Notes: generated by a model from the sequence alone, not told the origin. A stretch of 64,000 nucleotides of DNA from Anthostomella pinea (GCA_963556695.1 CAUWAG010000010.1:6368250-6432249), one strand, 5' to 3'; shown: positions 1 through 11,283, counted from the first letter of the stretch. Numbers and translations are program-made.

Positions 1-282
1 AGAGGCGGAACCAGAGGGATGCCCCTGGGTGGCGTCGGTGTGTGGTACGTTCAAGCAAATTGCTGGCTTGTATCCGTATGTCCTATAGGAGGGACGTTGC
101 TACTGTGGAAGCTAGATTCGCAGGTCCCATATTCGGCAAGGTCAGGATCGAGATGGAGAATATCGTAACCTTGGAAGCCTGCACGCCTGAAATAAATCCT
201 ATTCTAGGCTCTGGCGTTATAAACATCGAGAGGAATCTCGAGTGCATCAAACGGACTATACTCCAGCATGATGGGGACGGTT

Positions 283-350
283 GGGATGATGAGGATGATG
301 AGGATGATGGGGACGATAGGGATGGTGGGAATGGTGGGGATGGCGGGGTA
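283..350. repeat. GAT/GGN-rich low-complexity tract
   Basis: Imperfect 3-9 bp repeats of the GATGAG/GATGGGGAC type run through this stretch. They make an Asp/Gly-rich reading on the plus strand and a Ser/Pro-rich reading on the minus strand. The 152-codon plus-strand ORF across it (42-500) has no recognisable domain and I do not call it a gene. Confidence 0.5.
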
Positions 351-412
351 GGTGGACAACGGAACCTAGTTGTCCCTCCCGGTCCAGCCCCCTCTGGCAC
401 CAAATTGCACAA
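349..412 (+). mobile_element. Fragment of a Copia-type LTR
   Basis: The stretch around GGAACCTAGTTGTCC and CCAGCCCCCTCTGGCAC aligns by eye with the middle of the complete LTRs at 34978-35150 and 44965-45137. Neither LTR terminus is present, so this is an internal scrap of that LTR family and not a full solo LTR. Confidence 0.55.
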
Positions 413-813
413 GAACATTCACCCAAACCAGACACTGAATGCACTAGGTCGCATTACCATTTCCCACTGTTCGCTGAGCCGTCATAGGCCTACCAATTAA
501 ATACACGCCGCTACCGACGCTCCAAGACAAGACCAGGACCGCACGTCGACGATTATTGTGCACCGTGCCTTGCAACCTATATATCTAATTACAATCACCT
601 ATTATGTCCCAAGTGCGTAGGCAAAAGCAAGCATATAAACATCAGATGAGAGTTATAGAAACAGTAAGCCGACAAGGAAACAAATAGTTACAAATCCTTA
701 GGCAGTCAACTATGATAAAGTTATGTCATTTAAGGCTGAACATAGGTTTCATGCCCGTGTGAGAAGGGGTCGAGACCTGTTAATATTAACGTGGATGCAA
801 CTCGTCTATGTAA

Positions 814-1314
814 GTGAAGCCGATTCAGAACAGCCTAACATTGCCCCTCTCAACGCGTAGTTATGGCAGTGCCATCTTCAAAAATTTCGTCGCTGCCTGC
901 ACTTCGGAACCCCCCGTCGTTTTAAACCGGCAGGCATCATCCTTCCCCGACGCATGGGAAGAGGGCTCGGGGGGTTCTGTAGAAGAACATGGAGTGGGGA
1001 CCCAGGCTGCACTGCCTCCAGCTGCTGCAGGCTACCAAGAGGACCCCATGCCGGCGAGCCAGGAGGCGGGGTATTCAGCCCCACCCAGATGGACTGGCGG
1101 GAAGGCACCAGCCAGTCTCGAGTGGAACAACAGGCGCGTCTACTGCACAGTGAAGAGAGAAGCCCATAAGTTGAGGGCTACAGAGTACACATACCGTGAC
1201 CACAAGGATCGGCACACGACCTCGACTAGAGACAAGTGGCACAGGAAGGATGGTATTCGTTACCTAATAGCTGAGAGGCACGTGTACGTGGCCAAGAACC
1301 CTGAGGTTTTCTGA
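814..1314 (+). CDS. Hypothetical ORF, weak support
   Basis: An uninterrupted 166-codon frame. The C-terminal third is basic and hydrophilic (many Arg, Lys, His, Tyr, Thr) and the middle is rich in Gly, Ala and Pro. I recognise no family, signal peptide or membrane segment. A second plus-strand frame is open across the same bases, so chance openness in GC-rich DNA is a real possibility. Listed because it is the longest frame in a region with no better gene. Confidence 0.2.
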   Translation: MKPIQNSLTLPLSTRSYGSAIFKNFVAACTSEPPVVLNRQASSFPDAWEEGSGGSVEEHGVGTQAALPPAAAGYQEDPMPASQEAGYSAPPRWTGGKAPASLEWNNRRVYCTVKREAHKLRATEYTYRDHKDRHTTSTRDKWHRKDGIRYLIAERHVYVAKNPEVF

Positions 1315-1610
1315 TCTTCGTCTTCTTGTTCTCATCTCTTACTCGTGAGCAAGAGTCTCACAATGAGGGAAGATGACACCAGGCGGCAGCTACGGCCATG
1401 TTTATTTCATTGGTTGGTCCTGTATTTCCAACGCGTCATGGGTCGGCAGGTAGCCGATGGAGCAAACACGGAGGTCCTGGTAGCTACCGCCGAGGGATCC
1501 AATCCTGCAGTATGTAAAAGCACAGCCAGCAACCCAGTTCATCCATCGTTTCCACATCTACCACGAGCAACCCAATTTGATTGACCTTTCTTACACCTAC
1601 CTCGATCACA

Positions 1611-2145
1611 ATGTCAACTTCAGACGAAGACGAGGAACCTATCATCAGGCGGTATTTCGACGGGCAGCTATGCTGACTTTGCCACTTTTATCTTCAAGAC
1701 TGGGTTTGACCCATGCCCTGCTCCAGTCTTGGAGAGGTCTCCTAGTCCCTGCCATCACTACTCATCCTGCGCCTTGGATGGCATTGTCGAGATCACACCT
1801 TGTATTGAACGCGGTCAGGACAAAGACAGCCGATGCTACATTGGTGGAATGATGGTACGCTACGAAGATAGCAATCGAGCCTGCCTGGGCATGTGCCGCC
1901 TGGACTGGATGGGAAGCCCGCTTCGGGTGTGCAGTACGCATCTGCACATGGCTGCTGTGCGGTGCCAAGGCGAGAGACGGGTAGTGAGAGTGACCGTGGA
2001 TGCTGGACCATTACCACCACTGGGCCAGTCAGAGCGCTGGCTGCAACTCCCCTGGTCCGGGACTCTAGACTGGTGGTTTGTTCGGTCTGTTGCCGTCATT
2101 AGGCATCGACCTTCTGGAGCGGCAGCTACAGGCGACTCCAAGTAG
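1611..2145 (+). pseudogene. Unrecognised gene remnant with a frame change
   Basis: Translation from the ATG at 1611 starts with an acidic stretch (MSTSDEDEEP) and reaches a stop at about 1676. From about 1660 a different frame reads on to 2145 with a protein-like composition (ADFATFIFKTGFDPCPAP, then a Cys-rich stretch and CRLDWMG). The two parts look like one gene with a one-base indel or an unrecognised intron near 1650-1665. I do not recognise the family. The alternative is that only the 3-prime frame is real. Confidence 0.3.
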
Positions 2146-2339
2146 GGAGCGTGGGGTTGCCATCGGCGATTTCTTTGAGCGCGTCTGCCACATTGGCATC
2201 AAGAGCGAATAACGAACGAATAGATAGGGAAAGTGGTGGATATAAGCGTACTGGGAAACCCAAATGTATTTTCTTGCCCCGTCTCCGATCCAAATGATCG
2301 TATGCATTTCCTAATTGGGCTATCGAACTATGAATCCGT

Positions 2340-2787
2340 GCCTGGATGATGTGCGAGCATTTCCCGAGTATGCATCAGACCTCACCGTCCTCCATATCGT
2401 ATACGTCGTTGGCGAAAGAGCTATCAGTATAGCTACTCTCTTCCCTTTTGACGTCATGCCAGGCATCGGTTCGCACGAGACGGTGCTCGATGTCGTGGGA
2501 TTTCCTCGGGTGGTCGGGGAGGTATTGGGGCCGTTGGGCTTAAGGAATGTTTTGTAGTGAGCTCTGGCTGCGGCAGCGTCCTTGAAGCCGGCTCTGGCAG
2601 CAAGCTTCTCCCAGGTGACCCGGGGATGAGTTAGCTCGTATCATATGGCGCCATGCGCGAAATGAAGAAGGGTAACGTCGAATGGGAGTGCATACCTTGG
2701 GCTTCGTGTCAAAGCATTCCTAGAGCTTGACGAGGCCGCCATGTCGCGCATGGTAATCGGGTCGAATGTCGCAGCTTCGGATGCCAT
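2340..2787 (-). pseudogene. Small Myb/SANT-like gene, decayed copy 1
   Basis: Minus-strand reading from the ATG at 2787 (MASEAATFDPITMRDM) runs to SPR, then an intron with a good donor (GTATGC) and a GAGCTAACTC branch region. The expected acceptor AG is CCGG here. Beyond it the reading continues as WEKLAARAGFKDAAAARAHY, which resembles the short Myb/SANT-like domains common in fungal nuclear proteins. An acidic C-terminal part (DVYDMEDGEV) then meets a TGA where copy 2 has Cys. A diverged second copy lies at 9655-10078. The order of parts is conserved between copies, which supports a shared ancestral gene. The family call is an inference from pattern only. Confidence 0.5.
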
Positions 2788-2925
2788 ATATGCTGCGTTG
2801 GCAGGCGCAGTGTTGTATGTACGTGTCTGGGCGCGTGGTGTGAGCGCTGGGGTGTGGGTGCTGGAGAAGGAGTTAATTGTGATGATTAGATTCGCTTGCT
2901 GGGTGTGATTCACTGGCTGAAGCAC

Positions 2926-3776
2926 GAGAGCACTCGCTGGCTGGGGCTGTGCTCAGGCCTCTGGTGGCTCTGGGGCGTAGGGGTAGGTACGGGTATAAAG
3001 TGGGTGATGCGGGGTCGTTGAATCTTAGCCCGATCTGTCTGTGCAAGGCTGACCTAATCATCAACACCCGCCGCCATCTCCAGCTCCGAGATACCATTAC
3101 CAACGGTACGCCAATTCTATCGCTCATTACGATTTATTTCAGACGGAATGGGCTACCGTCTGTAAAGATTGGGAGTGCTACCTCTTGCCGTGACAGGCGG
3201 CTGTGACCCGTGGAGATTTGAAGATAAAGCGCGGTTGACATTTCCCACGTATGGTTCTTCTCTGTCCTCTTCTTTTTTCTTCTCCAGAGGGCAGGATACT
3301 ATGATGTCGGACCTCTGGGTAGGTGTGCGTTTCCGCCCACCTGGAGATTATTCCCGGTGTCTATCTCCGGCACCTATCTAACAGGCAGCCCAGCTCCGCT
3401 CCGCTGACTGCTCTCACGCAGAAGAGCCGGATTGGGAAGGCCTGCAGGTCTCGTGACCGGTGTAGCCTCGTCAAGGACGGCTGAAATGAGGGGCAGTGCC
3501 GCCCTGTCCGGGGTCGAATCACCACCAAAGACTTTCCAGGAACAGATACACACCAGATACACACCAGACATACCCAGACGGACAGCCACCCGAGCACTAC
3601 ATCGATTGTCTTGTATCACACATTATCCACCAACTTGGAACGATGTTGTCTAGCTATCAACCCTCGCTTCTCGGCCTCGCCACCTGACGGCCCTGACCCT
3701 TCTGCATGTTGGCAACGGCGTAATCACCGTCATCCAAATATCTCTCGTCTCTACATCACGGCATAGCTTCTTCACC
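2926..3776. other. Intergenic region upstream of the NLR
   Basis: I see no supportable gene here. Several 60-85 codon frames overlap on both strands, as expected by chance. The last 200 bp before the ATG at 3777 is pyrimidine-rich and would be the NLR promoter and leader. Confidence 0.5.
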
Positions 3777-6700
3777 ATGCGTCTACTCAAACTCGAAAAT
3801 GACGGAAGCATTCGCCTGACTAAAGACCTGGTGAACAACATACCTCCATATGCCATACTTTCGCACACGTGGGGCGACGATGAAGATGAGGTTACCTTCC
3901 AAGGCATCACAAAAGGAACAGGAAGGAGCCAACGCGGCTATAAGAAGATTGAGTTTTGCTGCAAGCAGGCTGCCCAGGACAACTTGGATTACTCCTGGGT
4001 GGATACTTGCTGTATCGACAAATCCAACAGCACCGAACTCAATGAGGCTATCAACTCCATGTTTCGCTGGTACCAATATGCGACAAGATGCTACGTTTAC
4101 CTGTCCGATGTCTCCAAGAGTGTCAATCTACAAGTCGATGAACTGTCACGACCAGTGTGGAAGTCGGGTTTCCGAAATAGCCGATGGTTTACACGGGGCT
4201 GGACGCTTCAAGAGCTAATTGCACCGTCGTCAGTGGAGTTCTTCGGATCAGACAATCAGCGACTAGGTGACAAGGCATCGCTAGAAGTACTGCTTTATGA
4301 TATAACAGGGATCCCAGCCAATGCTCTTCGAAACGGTCCGCTGCCTGATTTCAGCATCGATGAGCGAATGACATGGTCCAGAGGCCGGGAGACAAAACGT
4401 CCAGAAGACAAGGCCTACTCCCTTATGGGTATATTTAATGTTCATATGCCGCTCATCTATGGCGAGGGAGAGGACAAGGCTCTCATTCGACTGCGAAAAA
4501 AGATTGATTCGTCTTTGGTAAGTGTAGAAAACTGGTATTTAAACGGCTTACTGCTATTGCGATTTGGCTGACCATCTATCTCATTTCCCAGAAGTCGGTG
4601 CTTGACAAAGTCCCCGTCGTTCAAGGAGCAGCCTTCGATTCCCACGCCGAAGAACACAATCCAACCTGCCATCCAGATACAAGAGTCGGCCTCTTACGTG
4701 CGATATCGGAATGGGCGAAGAACACTCGAGCAGAAGCCGTGTTCTGGCTGAACGGCAGGGCCGGTACTGGCAAGTCAACCATATCACGCACCTTGGCAGC
4801 CTCTATTTCCAAGGACGGTTACCTTGGCGCTAGCTTCTTTTTCAAGAGGGGTGAAGGCGATCGCGGAGGGGTATCCAAGTTTTTCACTACGCTGGCTGCA
4901 CAGCTGATCAAGAAAAAGCCAGCACTTGCCTCGCACGTCAAGGATGTTATCGACACCGACCCTGATATCTTTAGCAAAACACTTCGAGAACAGTTCGAAA
5001 AGCTTATCCTTGAACCTCTGTCAAAGATTCCCCAAGATACTGGGAAATCTAACACCCTTGTTTTCGTAATCGACGCCCTCGACGAATGCGAATCAGACAG
5101 AGACGTCAAACTTATTATCCATCTGTTTTCTCGCGCTAACGCTTCACAATGTCCGCAACTACGAATATTTATAACAAGCAGGCCCGAATTACCTATTCGT
5201 CTTGGTTTCAGCGACATCAAGGGAACCTACCAAGACCTGGCCTTACATGAAATGCCCCAGCCAGTGATGCGGCATGATTTATCTGCGTATTTCAAGTACG
5301 AGCTGGCGAGGATCAGGGACGATTATAATCAGTCCGTGTCAACAGAGCGACAACTGCCGCCCAAGTGGCCTCAACAATCGGAAATTCAAAAACTGGTGGA
5401 AATGGCGATTCCTCTCTTCATCTTCGCTGCAACGACATGCCGTTTTCTTGCCGATCGTAACGGTGGCAACCCTGCCAGAAAGCTTCACAAGGTCCTGGTG
5501 CACCGAACCACACGTCAAGAATCCAAGTTGGATGGGACCTACTTGCCTGTTCTGAACCAAATGGTTGCAGGTTGTTCTATTCGGGAGAGAGATGAGGCCA
5601 TACGCGAGTTTCAAAATATCGTAGGCTCAATCGCTATCCTCGCGAGCCCCCTATCAACTTCAGCATTGGCGAGAATGCTTAATGTGGCACAAGACATTAT
5701 TGATGCTAGGTTAGACCTGCTTCATTCGGTGCTTAGCATCCCTTCGTCCTCAACCTCACCTGTACGACTATTCCACCTCTCATTTCGCGACTTCCTTTTG
5801 GACCCGGCAAAGCGTCAAAGTCTGTTCTGGGTGGACGAGAAGAAGACTCACAAGCAGCTGGTAACGCAGTGTCTACGAATAATGAACGAGAATCTCCAGA
5901 CAGACATATGCAAAGTACAGTGGCCGGGAACTCCGCAAGCATCTATTGAATCTCGGACAATAAACAGCAACCTACCGCCAGAACTTCAATATGCATGCCA
6001 ATACTGGATCTTCCATGCTGAGCGAGCCGGCGACCAAGTACATGATGGTGGTCCAGTCCACGACTTCTTAAGGCAGCACTTTCTTCACTGGACGGAAACA
6101 TTGAGCCTAATGGGAAAGGCCACAGAAATTCTTCAGAATATCAAGGTGTTGCAGTCACTTTCTCAGGTTCGTTAAATATAATATTCCTAATTCTATTAGG
6201 GTTGTTACTAATCTGGTTTAGGCAAAGACTAGCATAGAGACGTTAATGTTTCTTACGGATGCAGCACGCTTTATTCTTGCAAACATGTCGTTGATATCAT
6301 CATGGCCTCTCCAAACATACTGCTCAGCACTGGTTTTTGCACCAGCAAATAGTATCATACGTACTATCTTCCAACTGGAACTTCCTCAATGGATATCTCT
6401 TCTCCCAAAAGTGGAAGCGCAGTGGGACACGTGCCTGCAGACGCTCGAGGGCCACGGCGGCACGGTCTGGTCGGTCGCGTTCTCGCCCGACTCGCGGCTC
6501 GTGGCGTCGGGGTCGGTCGACAGGACGGTCCGGCTCTGGTCGGCCGAGACGGGGGTGCTGCAGCAGACGCTCGAGGGCCACGGCGGCTCGGTCAGCTCGG
6601 TCGCGTTCTCGCCCGACTCGCGGCTCGTGGCGTCGGGGTCGGTCGACAGGACGGTCCGGCTCTGGTCGGCCGAGACGGGAGCGCTACAGCAGACGCTCAA

Positions 6701-7916
6701 GGGCCACGGCGACTGGGTCAGCTCGGTCGCGTTCTCGCCCGACTCGCGGCTCGTGGCGTCGGGGTCGCACGACAAGACGGTCCGGCTCTGGTCGGCCGAG
6801 ACGGGAGCGCTGCAACAGACGCTCAAGGGCCACGGCGACTGGGTCAGCTCGGTCGCGTTCTCGCCCGACTCGCGGCTCGTGGCGTCAGGGTCGCACGACA
6901 AGACGGTCCGGCTCTGGTCGGCCGAGACGGGGGCGCTGCAACAGACGCTCGAGGGCCACGGCGACTGGGTCAGCTCGGTCACGTTCTCGCCCGACTCGCG
7001 GCTCGTGGCGTCAGGGTCGCACGACAAGACGGTCCGGCTCTGGTCGGCCGAGACGGGGGCGCTGCAGCAGACGCTCGAGGGCCACGGCGGCAGGGTCAGC
7101 TCGGTCGCGTTCTCGCCCGACTCGCGGCTCGTGGCGTCGGGGTCGCACGACAGGACGGTCCGGCTCTGGTCGGCCGAGACGGGGGCGCTGCAGCAGACGC
7201 TCGAGGGCCACGGCGGCACGGTCAGCTCGGTCGCGTTCTTGCCCGACTCGCGGCTCGTGGCGTCGGGGTCGGTCGACAGGACGGTCCGGCTCTGGTCGGC
7301 CGAGACGGGGGCACTGCAGCAGACGCTCGAGGGCCACGACAGCTCAGTCAGCTCGGTCGCGTTCTCGCCCGACTCGCGGCTCGTGGCGTCGGGGTCGCAC
7401 GACAGGACGGTCCGGCTCTGGTCGGCCGAGACGGGGGCACTGCAGCAGACGCTCGAGGGCCACGGCGGCACGGTCAGCTCGGTCGCGTTCTCGCCCGACT
7501 CGCGGCTCGTGGCGTCGGGGTCGCACGACAGGACGGTCCGGCTCTGGTCGGCCGAGACGGGGGCGCTGCAGCAGACGCTCGAGGGCCACGGCGGCTCGGT
7601 CTGGTCGGTCATGTTCTCGCCCGACGGCCTTTCTCTTCAAACCGATGCGGGTGCTATCTCCCTTGATGGTTCACAACAACATATGACGACTTCCGCATCT
7701 GGTAAAACCTTGCTCTCTCATGATCAAATACTTTACGGCTATGGCGTTAGCAGCGATAGGGACTGGATAACTTTAGACGGGAATAACCTTCTTTGGCTAC
7801 CAGCAAATCGTCGATCGCATTCTGTAGCAGTGTTTCGCTCAACCGTAGTAGTTGGGTGCTCTTCAGGAAGGGTTCTTATTATGAGATTTTCTACAGAAAG
7901 GCTCCCAAAGCGCTAA
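3777..7916 (+). CDS. HET-NACHT-WD40 NLR (HNWD-type incompatibility/innate immune receptor)
   Basis: Three exons (3777-4517, 4592-6166, 6222-7916) give about 1336 aa. The introns are 74 and 55 bp, GT..AG, phase 0; the second has a TACTAAT branch site. The start lies in a CACCATG context. Residues 1-247 are a HET domain: AILSHTWGDDEDEVTF, DTCCIDKSNSTELNEAI, WFTRGWTLQELIAP and PEDKAYSLMGIF are the classic HET blocks. The middle is a NACHT NTPase with Walker A (GRAGTGKST), Walker B (FVIDALDECE) and ITSRPE. The C-terminus has nine full 42-aa WD40 repeats plus a partial tenth, then a WLPANRRS/GCSSGRVLIMRF tail seen in this family. In Podospora, genes of this build (het-E, het-D, het-R) recognise non-self partners and trigger cell death through the HET domain. 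No lesion was found, so it should be functional. Partner and exact role are not knowable from this window. Confidence 0.93.
6444..7628 (+). repeat. 126-bp tandem WD40 repeat array, nine full units plus a partial tenth
   Basis: Units begin with the codons for LEGH or LKGH every 126 bp from 6444 to 7577, with a partial unit to about 7628. They are nearly identical at the DNA level and much more GC-rich than the flanking exons. Differences concentrate at repeat positions 6 and 7 (G/D/S and T/S/W/R), 25 (V/H) and 27 (R/K); units 3 and 4 encode the same protein. The low divergence between units indicates recent expansion or gene conversion. Confidence 0.95.
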
Positions 7917-9049
7917 TCGAAACCTGATTTTTGGCACACCTTTTTAACTACTTCTATATTTTACTACCTTTATAAAAGAGGGATATAAGGAAAGAACTCA
8001 ATTTATGTCAATCGTCCGCTTTGAAAGGCGTGAAGACATAATGAACTAGTTTTAAATTTGAATCCTTTGTCCTTTATCAACCATATTGTTGAGATTGTCT
8101 CTTTGCGTTTTTCTCTATATACAGTAACATCAAAGCCGATTTAAGCACCCACTACGTCCCTCTCCAAGATCTTCTCTCAGCTCTCATGCAAACTCACCAC
8201 ATGCACGGCCTTTATTGTCATAACATCACAGGAAGCATAGTAAGAAAGCGTAGATGTGGTTTGTGACATCTTATATCACTTCAAGGATCGCTTCCCAGAG
8301 CTGTGTGATACTGTCGACGTTTCAATCTATGAATGTCAGCGGAAGCATTCAATAGAAACAGACCACCACTCTGGCTCCTCGACATTGTACTATGGACAGG
8401 GAAGTGTCTGGATCACATGGACAGCCTCAATCAACACAATAGAGAAGTAAAACAAAGACGCTGCGAACCTTCTCCATCTTTTGGTTTTTATTGACAATAC
8501 AAACGAGTGCTGAACACCGTTCGAGATGAACAGACCAAGTGGCCCGTGTGAATTCATACAATTCCTGGTAAGATTGGATTCTCAGCTCCACCACGCTTCT
8601 GACTCGCTTTTTGATGATCCATACCCTGCCGTCTACCCACAAAAGCTACTTCATGCATCCAATAGTGCATAAATGGGCCTCTGTGCCATACGATACGGTA
8701 GACCGAGGCAACTTGTTAGAGTTGGCAGTGTTACTAGGAGAGATTGTAGGACCTGGCGGGTTTACTCCATAGTACTGGGCCCTACAGCGTCGACCTTCCG
8801 AAAGTAACTGCTCGTATATGCCGGCGTCCTGCTGCCATAGGCTGGCGATCGGCGGCAGCGTGGCGGCTATCTCCATGACGTGGAAGGCCCTCCCAAACCA
8901 TGTGCAACATCTCCTTGCCGTCCGAGTGGGCCCGGGCACCTGCGCGGAACAAAAGTTCGACGGTCGGCTTTTTGCTAATACCTCTAGTTCTTTCCCATTA
9001 CCTGGTCACCTCTTCCATCATGGTTGCAAGTAGAGTCTGTACCAGCTAG
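7917..9049. other. Region without a recognised gene, 3-prime of the NLR
   Basis: The first 200 bp is AT-rich and fits an NLR 3-prime UTR. Short open frames at 8256-8450 (+) and 8646-8939 (-) show no domain I recognise. The latter lies directly downstream of the helicase remnant and could be more of that decayed gene, but I cannot show it. Confidence 0.4.
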
Positions 9050-9600
9050 GCGCAGTATCTAAGCTCTCACGACAATTCCATGGCGTTGAGTTGCTCGACG
9101 GTCTGGTTGGAGGGGGTCGTAGTCCGGTTCGCTCGGCTCCCGAGTAAGTTGATCCCACACGGAGTTGGTCGGCAGCGTCATGTCGCGCGGTCCTATTGGG
9201 GTCGGCGTTCCGGACACAGCCAGCAGCCACACGGGCTCTTGAGTCTCCTACGAGAGGTTGTGCACATACTGCAAGACCTTCGGCAAGTTGGTTTCACTCC
9301 CTTGCTTGTACTTGTGGTACTCATCCATCACAATAATGCGCGGCAGGAAGCTATTTGCGGATGCCGGGTTTCTTACCTGCCTGGGTAAGGCGCATATACG
9401 TTCTACAGGTCCGCCAAGGCCCGGACGGACTGGAAGGATATGATGAAGACATGGCGGCTGGCTTTCGCGTTGGGCACCGCCGCGTAGGTCAGCGTCTGGG
9501 TCTTGGGGTCCCAGTTGGGATCCTCGATTCTCGCATGAAGCTCAGCTGGTATGCGCAAACATCACCTGGCCTTATCCACTGGTCGGGTGTCTAACGCCAG
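9050..9600 (-). pseudogene. SNF2-type helicase ATPase fragment
   Basis: Reading the minus strand gives RHVFIISFQSVRALADL, a probable intron or break, then RIIVMDEYHKYKQGSE (a DExH box) and, past an in-frame stop, VWLLAVSGTPTPIGP, which fits SNF2 motif III. These blocks occur in the right order and spacing for the first RecA-like lobe of a SNF2 family helicase. The rest of the protein is missing and at least one stop interrupts it, so it is a remnant. Its upstream side runs straight into the decayed Myb/SANT-like gene at 9655-10078. Confidence 0.6.
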
Positions 9601-9654
9601 TTTGTTCTCTTACCCCTTTCAGCTAGCATTGGTCAGTTCCGTCCCTGTACGGTT

Positions 9655-10078
9655 TGCGAGCATTTCCCGAGTATGCAGCAAACCTCGCTGTCCTCTATAT
9701 CGTACAGGTCGCTGGCAAAACAGCTGTCGGTGTAGCTGCATTCATCCTCTTGAACGCATGATGGGCCGATAAGGGAGACATGCTTGGCTTCGGTTTGTTG
9801 GGAAGGGCCCTCACTACCGTGGGGATTCTCCCGGTCGGTCAGGAATGTACAGGAATGTATCGGTGCCATCGGGCTTGAGGAATGGTTCGTAGTGAGCTCG
9901 GGCAGCGGCAGCGTCCTTCAGCCCACACTGGCGGAAAGCTTCTCCCCGTTGACCTGAGAACGAGTCAGCTCGTGTCGCATTGCGTGATGCGTAGGATGAA
10001 AGGAGGCAGCAAGGGAGAGTGCATGCATGCCCTGGGCTTCGTGTCAAAGCATTCTGATAGCGCAGCTTTGGATGCCAT
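9655..10078 (-). pseudogene. Small Myb/SANT-like gene, decayed copy 2
   Basis: Paralogue of 2340-2787 with the same order of parts: MASKAAL start at 10078, NALTRSPG, a relic intron, GLKDAAAARAHYEPFLKP, and the acidic tail DLYDIEDSEVCCILGKC. Here the intron acceptor (TTCTCAG) is kept, but the donor reads GGCATG where copy 1 has GTATGC. Neither copy can be spliced normally at this intron. The two copies flank the NLR gene. Confidence 0.5.
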
Positions 10079-10687
10079 TTCTGTAGCATTGGCAGACGCA
10101 GTGTAGGATTTAGGTGTGCAGGCGCGTAGGTATGGGTTGTCAGCGGTTTGAGTACTTGGCTGTACCGAGACAAAGGATGAATCAATTGTGGGGAAAAACA
10201 GTCGTTTGCTCCCAGTCGGGAGTCCCGATCGATGGCTGGGTTGGCCGGCGAGGACATGGTCTTTCGCACATCCAGGGCAGCGAGCCAATGCTATAAGCTT
10301 GACCTGCGCAACTCGATAATTCGCGGAGCTCATGATGGAGTACGGGCGGTATTAAATCGGTGTGAAAGACGGCGCCGAATCGGTGGCGGTGGCTGTGTTG
10401 ATTATACTGGTAGCTTGTCACTGTGAAGTATGGGTGAAGGCGTGTGAGGAGTCGTACCTCAAAGTATCACATAGATTGAGGAATGAAGGATATATACCTA
10501 CTTGACAGTATCTAGCCAAGGACTCGAGGTTACGAGACGGGCAGTGTCACGCGCGAGAGTGGCGATACGCGAGAGGATAATGACACGTAACGCAAATTTA
10601 CGCACGTACCAGATGAAGGAAGCGTGGACCCCATACCATGTCGGTGTGGCCAGCTACCTAAACCCCGCCCCATTCCTACCTACAGCT

Positions 10688-11004
10688 CACCGCCTGCCCT
10701 TTTTTTTTATCGCCTGCCCTTGTCTCTTACCGCCTACCCATCTATCTCACCGCCTACCCATTCACTCACCGCCTGCTTGTTCTTCTCACCGCCTGCCTGC
10801 CCTCTTACTTAGCGCCTACTCTGCTTATTCACCGCCTACTAGATTTGCCTACTCCTTACTCATCTGATTTAAAGGCGGTGTCCGATCTTAGCAGGCGGTG
10901 TCCGATCTTAGCAGGCGGTGTCTGAGTTAAGCAGGCGGTGTCTGGACTTAGCAGGCGGTGTCTGAGTTAAGCAGGCGGTGTCTGGACAAGCATGCGGTGC
11001 CCGG
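10688..11004. repeat. Two opposed GC-rich minisatellite arrays (CACCGCCT / AGGCGGTG)
   Basis: From 10688 to about 10840 the motif CACCGCCT(A/G)C recurs about every 20 bp (seven or eight degenerate copies, C-rich plus strand). From 10873 to about 11004 its reverse complement recurs as a 20-bp unit AGGCGGTGTC(C/T)GA plus TTAGC (six clear copies, the last ones degenerate). The two arrays are inverted relative to each other across about 30 bp, so one strand can fold into a long hairpin. No coding sense is evident. Confidence 0.85.
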
Positions 11005-11283
11005 ATTCTGGATTGAGCAGGCGTCTTGATCAGGTAGCCGGTGTTGGGCGAGGCGGGTCAGGTGAACCGAGCCATTAGCATACTGATAGAAAACACAAGA
11101 TTGACAAAGAACCTTACATATACATAATATAATGTATCTTCAAAATCGTCCAGTAGGACTATATCTAATAAGACGCATTTTGGTAAATCCAAGTTATTAT
11201 CCGCTGTTTCCAAGACCCCGTATCACCTGTATGTCCCCATTACTTAATTCCCAGCTTTACTACATTTGGATACATGAAAGCCC

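Noticed and set aside
83..444. Ser/Pro- and His-rich minus-strand ORFs
   Set aside because: Antisense of the GAT/GGN low-complexity tract; no domain or start context.
6444..7577. CRISPR-like regular repeat
   Set aside because: Units are contiguous without spacers and lie in an exon of a eukaryotic gene.
6324..7686. Long open frames in all other frames of the WD40 array (up to about 450 codons)
   Set aside because: They are by-products of a GC-rich 126-bp repeat whose length is a multiple of three; a frame without a stop in one unit stays open in all units. Only the frame joined to the NACHT exon has WD40 sequence.
10502..10867. Pro/Ser/His-rich 121-aa protein
   Set aside because: It is the translation of the CACCGCCT minisatellite.
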